Shown: piece by piece, positions 1 through 9,064 of the stretch
Layout: the number at the start of each line of letters is the position of its first letter
Position numbering within the stretch: position 1 is the first letter of the stretch
NCBI RefSeq assembly: GCF_023913755.1
Contig: NZ_JAMXBJ010000034.1
Location: forward strand, 17,861-81,860
Reading direction: 5' to 3'
Origin: Pseudarthrobacter cellobiosi
GTDB taxonomy: Bacteria; Actinomycetota; Actinomycetes; Actinomycetales; Micrococcaceae
DNA length: 64,000 nucleotides
The notes under the pieces: model-generated
The model's database searches: none
What the model saw: only the letters and a program-made list of their open reading frames with translations
Told to the model about the DNA's origin: nothing
Translations under genes and position numbers: made by a program

Positions 1-585
1 ACCAACTCACTGCTGGACATCAACGTGTTCGGCAAGCGCGCCGGCATCGCCGCCGCGGAGTACGCCAAGACTGCTGACTTCGTGGATCTCCCGGAGGATC
101 CGGAGGCCTACACCATCGAGCTGCTGGACATTGCCCGCAACGGCACCGGCGACGAGAAGGTGGCGGTGATCCGCAAGGAACTCCAGGACACCATGGACGC
201 CAACATGCAGGTGTTCCGTACGGCTGACACGCTGAACCAGGTCCTGACGGACATCGAGTCCTTCGAGGCCCGCTACAAGAAGATCAGCGTCCAGGACAAG
301 GGCAAGCGCTTCAACCTGGACCTGCTCGAGGCCGTTGAGCTGGGCTTCCTGCTGGAACTGGCCAAGGTCATGACCGTGGCTGCCCTGCACCGTGAGGAAT
401 CCCGCGGCGGACACTTCCGCGAGGACTTCCCGGAACGCGACGACGAAAAATTCATGAAGCACTCCATGGCGTACAAGGATGACCATGCCCCGGCCGACGG
501 CTCGGCAGAGGCAATCGCCGGCATCCGTCTGGGCACCAAACCGGTTGTCTTTACCCGCTACGAGCCGATGGTGAGGAAGTACTAA
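1..585 (+). CDS. sdhA: Succinate dehydrogenase flavoprotein subunit, C-terminal part
   Basis: The reading frame is open from the first base, so the gene starts before the window; about 194 C-terminal residues are present. The segment begins with the NSLLDINVFGKRAG stretch near the end of the FAD-binding domain and continues into the helical C-terminal domain of SdhA (REESRGGHFREDFPERDD, which contains the conserved arginine and histidine near the active site). SdhA oxidises succinate to fumarate in complex II at the inner face of the membrane. It stops one base before sdhB begins, so the two are co-translated. The cytochrome subunits would be expected upstream, outside the window. Confidence 0.95.
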   Translation, partial: TNSLLDINVFGKRAGIAAAEYAKTADFVDLPEDPEAYTIELLDIARNGTGDEKVAVIRKELQDTMDANMQVFRTADTLNQVLTDIESFEARYKKISVQDKGKRFNLDLLEAVELGFLLELAKVMTVAALHREESRGGHFREDFPERDDEKFMKHSMAYKDDHAPADGSAEAIAGIRLGTKPVVFTRYEPMVRKY

Positions 586-586
586 G

Positions 587-1369
587 ATGACCGCTGAACT
601 TGCTGAGCCAGCCTCCAAGATCGAACTGCCCGCACACATCGGAGGCGGCGGAGAGATCCCGACATTCGACGTCACCCTGCGCGTCCGCCGTTACAACCCT
701 GAGGTGTCCGAGGACGCCACGTGGGACGACTTCAAGGTGACCATGTACGGCACCGACCGCGTGCTGGATGCCCTGCACAAGGTCAAGTGGGAAATTGACG
801 GCAGCGTTTCGTTCCGCCGTTCCTGCGCCCACGGTGTCTGCGGTTCCGATGCCATGCGCATCAACGGCCGCAACCGCCTTGCCTGCAAGACGCTCCTGAA
901 GGACTTGGACACCACCAAGCCCATCACCGTTGAGCCCATCAAGGGCCTGCCGGTGGAGAAGGACCTGATCGTGGACATGGAGCCGTTCTTCCAGTCCTTC
1001 CGCGAAGTCATGCCGTTCCTGATCAACAAGGGCCACGAGCCCACCAAAGAACGCCTGCAGTCCGCCGAGGACCGTGAGCGCTTCGACGACACCACCAAGT
1101 GCATCCTCTGCGCGGCGTGCACGTCCTCCTGCCCGGTGTTCTGGACCGATGGCCAGTACTTCGGCCCGGCCGCGATCGTCAACGCCCACCGCTTCATCTT
1201 CGATTCCCGTGATGATGCCGGCGACATGCGCCTGGAAATCCTGAACGACAAGGAAGGCGTGTGGCGTTGCCGCACCACCTTCAACTGCTCCGAAGCATGC
1301 CCCCGCGGCATCCAGGTGACCCAGGCAATCGCCGAAGTCAAGCAGGCAATTCTCTCCCGTAAGATCTAA
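587..1369 (+). CDS. sdhB: Succinate dehydrogenase iron-sulfur subunit
   Basis: This 260-residue protein has the full SdhB cysteine pattern. The [2Fe-2S] ligands lie in SCAHGVCGSDAM followed by a later cysteine (RNRLAC), and the [4Fe-4S]/[3Fe-4S] ligands in CILCAACTSSCPVFW and CSEACPRG. It carries electrons from the SdhA flavin to the quinone site of complex II. The ATG is one base after the sdhA stop. A strong hairpin follows the stop, so this is probably the last gene of the sdh operon. The length is normal for the family. Confidence 0.97.
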   Translation: MTAELAEPASKIELPAHIGGGGEIPTFDVTLRVRRYNPEVSEDATWDDFKVTMYGTDRVLDALHKVKWEIDGSVSFRRSCAHGVCGSDAMRINGRNRLACKTLLKDLDTTKPITVEPIKGLPVEKDLIVDMEPFFQSFREVMPFLINKGHEPTKERLQSAEDRERFDDTTKCILCAACTSSCPVFWTDGQYFGPAAIVNAHRFIFDSRDDAGDMRLEILNDKEGVWRCRTTFNCSEACPRGIQVTQAIAEVKQAILSRKI

Positions 1370-1384
1370 TTCAGGTTCTTGCTT

Positions 1385-1430
1385 ACGACGGCGTCACCCA
1401 CCTTAGGTGGGATGGGCGCCGTCGTTGTTT
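1385..1430 (+). terminator. Nested hairpin terminator after sdhB
   Basis: The outer arms ACGACGGCG (1385-1393) and CGCCGTCGT (1417-1425) pair perfectly, with an inner CCCACC/GGTGGG stem. A short T-rich tail (TTGTTT) follows. It lies 15 bases after the sdhB stop. Confidence 0.8.
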
Positions 1431-1463
1431 AACACCTGACGGTACCAACGAAAGCAGCACGCG

Positions 1464-2234
1464 ATGTCCCGCTCCGAAAAAGTCAGCTTCGAAGGATCCA
1501 CCGGCGAGCTCCTTTCCGGCATCATCGACGTCCCGGAGGGGCCGGTCCGCGGCTGGGGTGTGTTCTCCCACGGCTTCACCCTGGGCAAGGACAGCCCCGC
1601 GGCGTCCCGGATGTGCAAGGCCCTGGCTGACACCGGTATCGGGATGCTCCGCTTCGACAACCTGGGGCTGGGCGAGTCCGCCGGCCATTGGTCGGAGGGC
1701 TCCTTCAGCCACAAAGTGGCGGACACCGTGGTGGCCGCCGAGTTCATGCGCAGCCAGGGGAGGGCTATCTCGCTGCTGGTGGGCCACTCCTTCGGCGGCG
1801 CGGCGGTGCTTTCGGCCGCCCGCCAGATCCCGGAGCTCGACGCCGTCGCAACAGTTGCGGCCCCTTTCTCACCCAAGCACGTGGCCCACGTCTTTGACGC
1901 GGCACTGGACAAGATCCTCAGCGAGGGCAGCGCGGAAGTGGACCTCGGCGGGAAACGCGTGGAGATCCGGAAGCACTTTGTGGAGGACCTGGAGAAAGCG
2001 GACCTCACGGACTGCATCCGGCAGCTGCATAAGCCGCTGATGGTGCTCCACTCCCCTACGGACAACACTGTGGGCATCGAGAACGCCAGCACCATCTTCC
2101 AGACGGCGCGCCATCCGCGGAACTTCGTCTCGCTCGAAGGCAGTGACCACCTGCTGACCGGCAAGGGCCAGGCAGCCCGGGCCGCCAGGATTATTTCTGC
2201 CTGGGCCGACCAGTACCTCGACGCCGGAAAGTAA
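1464..2234 (+). CDS. Alpha/beta hydrolase
   Basis: This 256-residue alpha/beta-hydrolase has the nucleophile elbow GHSFGG at about residues 109-114. An acid residue lies in HSPTDNTV and the catalytic histidine in GSDHLL near the C-terminus. Close relatives are often fused to an OsmC domain; here only the hydrolase part is present. The substrate is unknown. It stands alone after the sdh terminator. Its last 44 bases overlap the end of the convergent YihY-type gene. Confidence 0.85.
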   Translation: MSRSEKVSFEGSTGELLSGIIDVPEGPVRGWGVFSHGFTLGKDSPAASRMCKALADTGIGMLRFDNLGLGESAGHWSEGSFSHKVADTVVAAEFMRSQGRAISLLVGHSFGGAAVLSAARQIPELDAVATVAAPFSPKHVAHVFDAALDKILSEGSAEVDLGGKRVEIRKHFVEDLEKADLTDCIRQLHKPLMVLHSPTDNTVGIENASTIFQTARHPRNFVSLEGSDHLLTGKGQAARAARIISAWADQYLDAGK

Positions 2235-3384
2235 CTGCCGGGCTGCCCTGGTGCCCGGCGCCGGGGCCCTTTCCGTCGCTGTGGCCCTCCACGGGTACTT
2301 TGCCGGGCTGGACCTGTCGGGAGCCCCACAGGGCTTTGTCCTGGCCTGCGGGTTCGCTCCTGATGTCCTCTTCGCGGATGGTGGACCAGCCCGCGGACAC
2401 GAGGTAGACCTGGCTGACCAGGTTGAACCAGATCAGCAGGCCGATGATGATGGCAAACGGCGCCAGGATGGGGTTCCGTCCCGCACCGGCCAGCAGTTCA
2501 GTGCTGAAGACCTGCAGGACGGTGGTGCCCACCGCGGCAAGGATGGTCCCCTCCAAGAGCGCCCGCCGGGAGAGCTTGAGCCCACCGGCCAGCCGGAACA
2601 TGATGACGGCCGTGACCCAGTTGAGCAGCAGCGGCACACCGATCTTGATCACGGTGGTCAGCGGACCTGCCACCGTCGGATCCAGCCGCAGGAAGTCCGT
2701 GACCCAGCCGGCCGCCGTGCCAAACACCAGGGACGCTCCGGCGCTGATCACCAGGGCCACTCCCAGGAGCAGCAGGGTGCCGGCGTCGCGCAGTTTGAGG
2801 ACAATCGGGTTGATTTTAAGGGGCGGTAACTGCACCACACCGCGCAGACCGTCACGGAGTCCGGCGATCCAGCCCAGGGACGTGATGACTGTAACCACGG
2901 CAGCAATCACGGCGGTCCAGCCGAGACCGTCCGGGTTCAGGAGGTCGTTCGGATCAACCAGCCCTTCTCCCCCGCCCACCTTCAGCAGTCCGGGCGCACT
3001 CTGGGCCACGCTGCCGATGATGGTGTCCAGCAGGGCAGGCTGGCCCCGCAGCACCAGACCGGCAACGGAGAAACCCGTGGCCAACAGGCCGGTGATGGAA
3101 AAGAACATGTTGAAGCCGATGCCGGCGCTCATCAACGGGCCATGCTGGAGGTTGTAGTGCTGCCACGCGCGCATCGGGCGGAAGGCATTAAGCCTGGCCA
3201 GCAGCCACTGGAGCATTGCCAGCGAGCTGGCCACCGGGCCGCCGTCGGACCTTCTGGCCTTGCCCCACTCCATCCGTTTCTGGATGACGGCGAGCTTGAG
3301 GCGGGCCTGTTCAGTAGGGAGCGGTGGCTCCGTTTGCGTCGGCGTCCGCGGCGAAGGACCCGCCGTCGTCAGTTTCGGTCCCAA
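2191..3384 (-). CDS. YihY/virulence factor BrkB family membrane protein
   Basis: This polytopic membrane protein has the YihY/BrkB pattern: a motif near QHYNLQHGPLMSAGIGF, then about six hydrophobic segments. Its molecular role is not established. The start is uncertain. The TTG at 3384 has a GGAAGAG box 7 bases upstream and keeps a conserved-looking N-terminus (ARLKLAVIQKRMEW), giving 397 residues. The first ATG is at 3273 and lacks a ribosome site. With the TTG start it overlaps the 3' end of the RNA-ligase-like gene, suggesting coupling. A charged, probably disordered tail of about 60 residues follows the last helix and overlaps the opposing hydrolase gene. Confidence 0.82.
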   Translation of the reverse strand: MGPKLTTAGPSPRTPTQTEPPLPTEQARLKLAVIQKRMEWGKARRSDGGPVASSLAMLQWLLARLNAFRPMRAWQHYNLQHGPLMSAGIGFNMFFSITGLLATGFSVAGLVLRGQPALLDTIIGSVAQSAPGLLKVGGGEGLVDPNDLLNPDGLGWTAVIAAVVTVITSLGWIAGLRDGLRGVVQLPPLKINPIVLKLRDAGTLLLLGVALVISAGASLVFGTAAGWVTDFLRLDPTVAGPLTTVIKIGVPLLLNWVTAVIMFRLAGGLKLSRRALLEGTILAAVGTTVLQVFSTELLAGAGRNPILAPFAIIIGLLIWFNLVSQVYLVSAGWSTIREEDIRSEPAGQDKALWGSRQVQPGKVPVEGHSDGKGPGAGHQGSPAVTFRRRGTGRPRQK

Positions 3385-3907
3385 AGTCCAACTCTTCCCG
3401 TAGCTGCCAAATGCCGTCGGCATCGTGCTCGTAAAGTCCCATGCTAACCACCGGGAAGGTCGCCCGGTAACTTTCAAGCACCGTTTCGGCTTCGTCCAGG
3501 CTTTCGGGCGCAACATCGTGGGCGATCGTGACATGCGGGTGGTACGAGAACGGCAACTCGCGTTGCAGCGGGCCGGTCTGGAGTTTTTCGTGGAGCTCCA
3601 CGCAGGAGTCGAACCCGTCCTCGACGTTGATGTAAACCACCGGGGAGACCGGCCGGAACGTTCCGGTCCCGGCGATGGTGACCATAAACGGGACCTGCCG
3701 CCGCGCCACGTCGCGGACGTGCGCCTGGGTGGCTGCCCAGTCCTGGGTGGGCGTGGTAGTGATCAGCGTGATGTGTGCGGGCACCACCCCCGCCATGGGG
3801 TCCCCGAAGGAGGCGCGCCACCGTTGAAGTTCCTCGGCGATGGCAGGGGGGAAGCCCAGAATGACGCCTACGCTCATTCCTTCACTGACATTGCTGGCGG
3901 CCGACAT
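3311..3907 (-). CDS. 2'-5' RNA ligase / cyclic phosphodiesterase family protein
   Basis: The protein has the two HxT/S motifs of the 2H phosphoesterase superfamily: AHITLIT in the first half and HPHVTIAHD about 90 residues later. The size (about 190-198 residues) fits LigT/ThpR-like enzymes that act on 2',3'-cyclic phosphate or 2'-5' linked RNA ends. The chosen ATG at 3907 is four bases after the trpS stop. The alternative ATG at 3877 abuts a GAAGGA box and would give 188 residues. It is probably in one transcription unit with xthA and trpS. The physiological substrate is unknown. Confidence 0.85.
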   Translation of the reverse strand: MSAASNVSEGMSVGVILGFPPAIAEELQRWRASFGDPMAGVVPAHITLITTTPTQDWAATQAHVRDVARRQVPFMVTIAGTGTFRPVSPVVYINVEDGFDSCVELHEKLQTGPLQRELPFSYHPHVTIAHDVAPESLDEAETVLESYRATFPVVSMGLYEHDADGIWQLREELDFGTETDDGGSFAADADANGATAPY

Positions 3908-3911
3908 CGAG

Positions 3912-4955
3912 CTAGCGGACGCCTGCGAGGCTGAGGGACGGCAGGAAGCCCATGCGCTCATAGACCTGGCCAAGGGTCACTGCGGCGATTTCCCTGGCCC
4001 GATCGGCGCCCTGGGCCAGCAGCCGGTCCAGTTCGGCCGGGTCAGCCATCAGTTCGTTGGTGCGGTTCCGCAGCGGCGTGATGAAGTCCACCATGATCTC
4101 CGCAAGGTCCACTTTCAGGTGGCCGTACATCTTTCCCTCGTACTCCGTCTCCAGCTCAGCCACGGACTTTCCGGTGAGCGTGGAGTAGATGGTGAGGAGG
4201 TTGGAGATCCCGGGCTTGGCTTCAGCATCGAACCGGACCTCGGATCCGGTGTCAGTGACCGCGGACTTGATGCGCTTCGCAGCGAGCTTGGGGTCCTCCA
4301 GCAGCTGGATGGAACCGTTGGGCGACTCCCCCGTCTTGGACATCTTGGCGCTGGGGTTCTGCAGGTCATAGATCTTGGCGCTGGCCTTGAGGATGGTGGC
4401 CTCCGGCACGGTGAACGTGTGGCCGTAGCGGGTGTTGAAGCGCTGGGCCAGGTTCCGGGTGAGTTCCAGGTGCTGCCGCTGGTCCTCGCCCACCGGCACG
4501 AGGTCCGTCTGGTACAGCAGGATGTCGGCTGCCATAAGCGTGGGGTAAGCAAACAGGCCAAGAGTTGCGGCGTCCGCGCCCGACTTCTGGGTCTTGTCCT
4601 TGAACTGTGTCATCCGGGACGCCTCGCCGAAGCCGGTGATGCAGTTCAGCGCCCAGGCCAGCTGCGCGTGCTCGGGGACGTGGGACTGCACAAAGAAGAT
4701 GCTTTTGTCCGGGTCGATGCCGGCGGCAATGTACTGCGCGGCCACCACGCGGGTGCGCTTGGCGAGCTCGGCGGGATCAAAGTCCACGGTGATGGCGTGC
4801 AGGTCCGGGATGAAGAAGACGGCATCATATTCGGCCTGCATGTCCACCCAGTTGCGGACAGCGCCAATGTAGTTGCCCAGGTGCAGGGAGTCCGCCGTGG
4901 GCTTGGCGCCGGAGAGGATGCGTTTCTTGGTCACCGGGGAAGTCGGGCTAGTCAT
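3912..4955 (-). CDS. trpS: Tryptophan--tRNA ligase
   Basis: This 347-residue class I aminoacyl-tRNA synthetase charges tRNA-Trp with tryptophan. The HIGH-type motif is SLHLGNYIG near residue 24 and the KMSKS motif is [12 protein letters not shown] near residue 205. The order and length match bacterial TrpS. It begins with ATG 21 bases after xthA ends and is followed almost directly by the RNA-ligase-like gene, so it sits in a minus-strand operon. Confidence 0.97.
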   Translation of the reverse strand: MTSPTSPVTKKRILSGAKPTADSLHLGNYIGAVRNWVDMQAEYDAVFFIPDLHAITVDFDPAELAKRTRVVAAQYIAAGIDPDKSIFFVQSHVPEHAQLAWALNCITGFGEASRMTQFKDKTQKSGADAATLGLFAYPTLMAADILLYQTDLVPVGEDQRQHLELTRNLAQRFNTRYGHTFTVPEATILKASAKIYDLQNPSAKMSKTGESPNGSIQLLEDPKLAAKRIKSAVTDTGSEVRFDAEAKPGISNLLTIYSTLTGKSVAELETEYEGKMYGHLKVDLAEIMVDFITPLRNRTNELMADPAELDRLLAQGADRAREIAAVTLGQVYERMGFLPSLSLAGVR

Positions 4956-4976
4956 GGGGAGAAAAACCTTCGGGGC

Positions 4977-5816
4977 TTAGAGCCGGTAGTCCACTACCAG
5001 CGGGGCATGGTCAGAGAAGCGGGTGTCCCACGAGGGCGCCCGGTCAACCACTGCCGAGAACGCGGCGGCGGCGAGGGCCGGGGTGGCCATGTGGTAGTCG
5101 ATGCGCCAGCCGGTGTCGTTGTCGAACGCCTGGCCACGCTGCGACCACCAGGTGTAGGGGCCGTCAACGTCGCCCGCCAGGCCCCGGTGGACGTCCTTCC
5201 AGCCGATGTCCTCGCCGAAGAAGCGGTCAAAATAGGCACGTTCGTCGGGCAGGAAGCCGGCCTTCTTGACGTTGCCCTTCCAGTTCCTGATGTCCCGTTG
5301 AGTGTGCCCCACGTTCAGGTCGCCCACCACGAGTGCGTGGTCGCTGTGCTTGGTGAGTTCAGGCAGGCGGGTGCTCATGACATCCAGGAATCGGTACTTG
5401 TCCACCTGCTTCGGGGTTCCCACCTCACCGGAGTGCACGTAGGCGCTGGCAACGGTCAGCTGCGCGGGGTTCCCCTCGCCGTCAGTCACCCTGAAGTCAG
5501 CCTCAACCCAGCGGCCGGCGGTGGCGAAGTAGTCATCGCCGATGCCGTTGCGGGTTTCCAGCGGCTCTTCACGGGACGCAATGGCGACGCCGGCACGGCC
5601 TTTGGCCTCGGCTTCGGCGTGCAGGATGTGCCAGCCATCACCGAGCAGCTGGCGCACGATCGCGTCAGGCGCCCGGACTTCCTGGAGGCAGAGAATGTCC
5701 ACCTCGCGGGGCTCCAGCCATGACGCCATACCGTTCTTGTAGGCAGCCCGGAGGCCGTTGACGTTGACTGATGCGATGCGAAGGTGGTCCTTCTTCAATG
5801 CCGAGATCACCCGCAC
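4977..5816 (-). CDS. xthA: Exodeoxyribonuclease III (AP endonuclease)
   Basis: This 279-residue EEP-superfamily nuclease repairs abasic sites and trims 3' ends of DNA. Visible motifs are the N-terminal ASVNVNGLRAA, the metal-binding glutamate in LCLQEVRAPD, GDLNVGHTQRD, and the C-terminal catalytic pair in FSDHAPLVVDY. It starts with GTG at 5816, five bases after the stop of the upstream membrane-protein gene, so the two are tightly linked. The typical xthA-trpS neighbourhood supports the call. Confidence 0.95.
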   Translation of the reverse strand: MRVISALKKDHLRIASVNVNGLRAAYKNGMASWLEPREVDILCLQEVRAPDAIVRQLLGDGWHILHAEAEAKGRAGVAIASREEPLETRNGIGDDYFATAGRWVEADFRVTDGEGNPAQLTVASAYVHSGEVGTPKQVDKYRFLDVMSTRLPELTKHSDHALVVGDLNVGHTQRDIRNWKGNVKKAGFLPDERAYFDRFFGEDIGWKDVHRGLAGDVDGPYTWWSQRGQAFDNDTGWRIDYHMATPALAAAAFSAVVDRAPSWDTRFSDHAPLVVDYRL

Positions 5817-5820
5817 TACT

Positions 5821-6384
5821 CTAGTCGATGATGGTTCCGCTGACCGGTTCCCCGGTGCCGCCGGAGGCGCGGATCATGTCGCGGGCATTGGTGGCGGTGA
5901 TCTCGATGGTCTCCAGCGCGCGGCGGATCGTATCCTGGTCCGCTGCCTCACCCTTGGCGTGTTCCTTCTCCACAACCTGGATCTGCACCTGGACAATCTT
6001 GAAGGAGTGGTCCAGCTTGAGGTCGCGGACTTCGTCCGCTTCGGTCCGCTCGTACACCATCCGGGTGCCGCCGTGGTCGGCCGAGGACGACGACGGCGCG
6101 CGGCCGGCTGCGCTGTTGAAGGCGTTCTGGGCTTCCGTCAGCTTGGCTCCGGCTTTTTTGGCGGCCTTCTGGATGCTGAACACCACGAACGCTGCAAGGG
6201 CCAGCCAGAAGGCGGCGATGATAGCGACAACCCAGCCCACAACGTCGTTCTGGTTCGCGGCAAAGATCACGGCAACGAGGAACGCGATGACAAAAACCAG
6301 CATTCCCGGCCCACTGATCCGGAGCATGGAGAAGCCGCCCTTGGACCGGCCGGACGGAGATTGAGTGTTACCCAGAGATCGCAT
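5821..6384 (-). CDS. Conserved membrane protein, unknown function
   Basis: This 187-residue protein has two adjacent hydrophobic segments at about residues 27-70 (MLVFVIAFLVAVIFA and VVGWVVAIIAAFWLALAAF). A cytoplasmic, charged, helical tail follows. The tail contains RMVYERTEADEVRDLK and a region rich in glutamate, lysine and glutamine that may be coiled. I do not recognise a named family. It is the first gene of the unit leading into xthA and trpS. Its ATG is preceded by a palindromic repeat about 70 bases upstream. Confidence 0.7.
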   Translation of the reverse strand: MRSLGNTQSPSGRSKGGFSMLRISGPGMLVFVIAFLVAVIFAANQNDVVGWVVAIIAAFWLALAAFVVFSIQKAAKKAGAKLTEAQNAFNSAAGRAPSSSSADHGGTRMVYERTEADEVRDLKLDHSFKIVQVQIQVVEKEHAKGEAADQDTIRRALETIEITATNARDMIRASGGTGEPVSGTIID

Positions 6385-6451
6385 GCGTCCATTGTCTCAA
6401 ACGCAGCAGAGCCCCAACGCACCTTCCACCCCCGGCGAACACTTGCACGCT

Positions 6452-6517
6452 CCCAAGTAAGTAGCGCTATCTGTCGTTTTGAGCCTCCAAAACGACAGAT
6501 AGCGCTACTTACTTGGG
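6452..6517. repeat. Palindromic repeat, copy 1 (30-bp perfect arms)
   Basis: Left arm 6452-6481 and right arm 6488-6517 are perfect reverse complements, with a 6-base loop. The core is GTAGCGCTATCTGTCG and the outer ends read CCCAAGTAA/TTACTTGGG. There is no T-tract, so it does not look like an ordinary terminator. The same core recurs at 10625-10690 and 38496-38560. Confidence 0.92.
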
Positions 6518-6536
6518 GTTGGGCACGCTTAACGGC

Positions 6537-6582
6537 CGACGGCGGTCCCGCGCCTTTCCTGAGAAGGTGCGGACCGCCGTCG
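6537..6582 (-). terminator. Terminator hairpin downstream of folD
   Basis: The arms CGACGGCGGTCC (6537-6548) and GGACCGCCGTCG (6571-6582) pair perfectly over 12 bp, with a smaller CGCCTT/AAGGTG stem inside. It lies just past the folD stop in the direction of folD transcription. The core is shared with several other terminators in this window. Confidence 0.75.
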
Positions 6583-6605
6583 GGCTTTGCTGTTAAGGAA
6601 CGAAA

Positions 6606-7505
6606 CTAGGCGATTCCCGCCTGGCGCTCCGCGGTCTCCACCACATTGGCGAGCAGCATGGCGCGGGTCATCGGCCCTACGCCGCCCGGGTTCGGGGAGA
6701 TCCACGAGGCGACATCGGCAGCAGCGGGGTCCACGTCTCCGGTGACCACTGCCTTGCCGTTGCCGTCGTCCACACGGCTGACGCCGACGTCGAGCACTAT
6801 TGCGCCCGGCTTGAGGTCCGCCGCCTTGATCATGTGCGGGACTCCCGCGGCGGCGATCACGACGTCGGCCTGGCGGAGTTCGGCGGCCAGGTCCACTGTG
6901 CCGGTGTGCGCCAGGATGACCGTGGCGTTGACGTCCTTACGGGTCAGCAGCAGCCCGACGGGACGGCCGATGGTCACACCGCGGCCCACCACGAGGACGC
7001 GCTTGCCCTTGAGGCTGATGCCGTGCCGGGTGAGGAGCTCCACGCAGCCCTTGGGCGTGCAGGGCAGTGGCGAGGTCATGGGTCCGCTGACGTTGGCTAC
7101 CAGGCGGCCCAGGTTCATTGGGTGCAGGCCGTCGGCGTCCTTGTCCGGATCCATGGCCTCCAGGATGACGTCCTGGTTGATGTGCTTGGGCAAGGGAAGC
7201 TGCACGATGTAGCCCGTGCATTCCGGGTTCCCGTTCAGCTCACGGACCACGGCCAGGAGTTCGTCCTGCGTGGTTTCCTCGGGGAGGTCGCGGCGGATGG
7301 ACGTGATGCCCACCTCGGCGCAGTCCTTGTGCTTGCCGCCCACGTACCAGGTGCTCCCGGGGTCGGAGCCCACCAAAACGGTGCCCAGTCCGGGGGTGAC
7401 GCCCATGGCCTTGAGTGCGGCCACGCGTTCGGTCAGCTCGGCCTTGATGGCAGCGGCGGTAGCCTTGCCGTCAAGAATCTGTGCAGTTCCAGTTTCAATG
7501 GTCAT
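6606..7505 (-). CDS. folD: Bifunctional methylenetetrahydrofolate dehydrogenase / methenyl-THF cyclohydrolase
   Basis: FolD interconverts 5,10-methylene-, methenyl- and 10-formyl-tetrahydrofolate with NADP. The 299-residue protein has the catalytic YVGGKHKDC motif, with the tyrosine and lysine of the YxxxK pair, near residue 53. It also has the NADP-binding segment [11 protein letters not shown] and the family ending [18 protein letters not shown]. The ATG is four bases after the glyA stop, so glyA and folD are transcribed together. With purU next door this forms a one-carbon module. Confidence 0.97.
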   Translation of the reverse strand: MTIETGTAQILDGKATAAAIKAELTERVAALKAMGVTPGLGTVLVGSDPGSTWYVGGKHKDCAEVGITSIRRDLPEETTQDELLAVVRELNGNPECTGYIVQLPLPKHINQDVILEAMDPDKDADGLHPMNLGRLVANVSGPMTSPLPCTPKGCVELLTRHGISLKGKRVLVVGRGVTIGRPVGLLLTRKDVNATVILAHTGTVDLAAELRQADVVIAAAGVPHMIKAADLKPGAIVLDVGVSRVDDGNGKAVVTGDVDPAAADVASWISPNPGGVGPMTRAMLLANVVETAERQAGIA

Positions 7506-7508
7506 GGA

Positions 7509-8807
7509 TTACCACTGCTCGTGCTGCGGGTACAGCGGGAAATCGGCGGCGAGCTTGTCCACGCGGGACTGCAGTGCCTCGACGTCCGTGGCGGCGCCGG
7601 CCTTCAGTGCAGTGGCGATGATCTCCGCCACCTCGGTGAACTCGGCAGCACCGAAGCCGCGGGTGGCCAGGGCCGGGGTTCCGATGCGCAGGCCGGACGT
7701 GACCATCGGCGGGCGGGGGTCGAACGGAACCGCGTTGCGGTTCACGGTGATGCCCACGGAGTGCAGGAGGTCTTCGGCCTGCTGGCCGTCGAGCTGGGAG
7801 TTGCGCAGGTCCACCAGGACCAGGTGCACGTCGGTGCCTCCGGTCAGGACGGAGACGCCGGCGTTGGCGACGTCGGCCTGGTTGAGGCGGTCAGCGATGA
7901 TCTTGGCGCCTTCGAGGACACGCTCCTGGCGCTCCTTGAATTCCTCGGTGCCGGCGATCTTGAAGGCCACGGCCTTGGCCGCGATGACGTGCATGAGCGG
8001 GCCGCCCTGCTGGCCCGGGAAGACGTTGGAGTTGATCTTCTTGGCCCACTCCTTCTTGGCCAGGATCACGCCGGAGCGAGGGCCGGCGAGGGTCTTGTGC
8101 ACGGTGGAGGTGACGACGTCGGAGTACGGAACCGGGCTCGGGTGCAGCCCCGCAGCCACCAGTCCGGCGAAGTGTGCCATGTCGGTCCAGAGCAGCGCGC
8201 CCACTTCATCAGCGATGGAGCGGAAGGCCGCGAAGTCCAGGTGGCGCGGGTAGGCGGACCAGCCGGCGATGATGACCTGGGGCTTCTCGGCGATGGCCTG
8301 CTCACGCAGCTTGTCCATGTCAACGCGGAAGTTGTCCGGCTCCACCTGGTAGGCAGCCACGTTGTAGAGCTTGCCGGAGAAGTTGAGCTTCATGCCGTGG
8401 GTCAGGTGGCCGCCGTGGGCCAGGGACAGGCCCAGGATCTTGTCACCGGGAGTGATCATGGCGGACAGTGCTGCGGCGTTGGCCTGGGCACCGGAGTGCG
8501 GCTGGACGTTGGCGTACTCGGCACCGAACAGTGCCTTAACGCGGTCGATGGCCAGCTGCTCGGCGATATCCACATATTCACAGCCGCCGTAGTAACGGCG
8601 GCCCGGGTAACCCTCGGCGTACTTGTTGGTCAGGACCGAGCCCTGGGCTTCCATGACGGCGCGCGGGGCAAAGTTTTCGGAGGCGATCATTTCCAGGGTG
8701 CCGCGCTGGCGGCCAAGTTCCTGGTTGAGGACTGCTGCGATTTCGGGGTCAAGCTCGGCCAGCGACTGATTGCTGACGGCGGCTGTTGTGGTGGCGGTAG
8801 TAGTCAC
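7509..8807 (-). CDS. glyA: Serine hydroxymethyltransferase
   Basis: This 432-residue PLP enzyme converts serine and tetrahydrofolate to glycine and methylene-THF, the substrate of FolD encoded just downstream. The PLP lysine lies in [13 protein letters not shown], and the substrate and fold signatures include [14 protein letters not shown] and the AHGGHLTHG segment. It starts with GTG at 8807 with a GGAG box upstream. The 257-bp gap to purU should hold divergent promoters. I looked there for a glycine or tetrahydrofolate riboswitch and could not make one out. Confidence 0.97.
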   Translation of the reverse strand: MTTTATTTAAVSNQSLAELDPEIAAVLNQELGRQRGTLEMIASENFAPRAVMEAQGSVLTNKYAEGYPGRRYYGGCEYVDIAEQLAIDRVKALFGAEYANVQPHSGAQANAAALSAMITPGDKILGLSLAHGGHLTHGMKLNFSGKLYNVAAYQVEPDNFRVDMDKLREQAIAEKPQVIIAGWSAYPRHLDFAAFRSIADEVGALLWTDMAHFAGLVAAGLHPSPVPYSDVVTSTVHKTLAGPRSGVILAKKEWAKKINSNVFPGQQGGPLMHVIAAKAVAFKIAGTEEFKERQERVLEGAKIIADRLNQADVANAGVSVLTGGTDVHLVLVDLRNSQLDGQQAEDLLHSVGITVNRNAVPFDPRPPMVTSGLRIGTPALATRGFGAAEFTEVAEIIATALKAGAATDVEALQSRVDKLAADFPLYPQHEQW

Positions 8808-9064
8808 GAAAAACTCCTGGCTAGGGATACGGGCACTGCTAAGGTCAGGCTACCGGCTGGCGCACATCACCGCCCCTTGATGACAGGGCGTGAAAGTGAG
8901 CCGCGTCCTCAAAGGTTGCAGCTCCGGTAAAACATGACCCTCGGCCCAGGCGTACGATCCGTGGTCTTCGTGATTGCCGCTCCCTGGTGGTTAGCCACCC
9001 AACGCCAGTTGCGACCCCACCAGACTACCAAACGCGGGCGTGCCGCGCGGGTAGGCTTGTAGTC

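Noticed and set aside
3840..5723. 627-residue plus-strand frame opposite trpS and xthA
   Set aside because: It is the antisense shadow of two well-recognised genes, with His/Val/Gly-rich composition typical of reversed high-GC coding sequence and no family motifs.
6452..6517. Palindromic repeat read as an ordinary terminator
   Set aside because: No T-tract on either side, a separate terminator for folD lies at 6537-6582, and the same palindrome occurs elsewhere with its core conserved.
6834..8930. 698-residue plus-strand frame opposite folD and glyA
   Set aside because: Antisense of two certain genes; no motif, no ribosome site.
8808..9064. Glycine or tetrahydrofolate riboswitch before glyA
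   Set aside because: I could not fit the conserved cores of these riboswitches to either strand.
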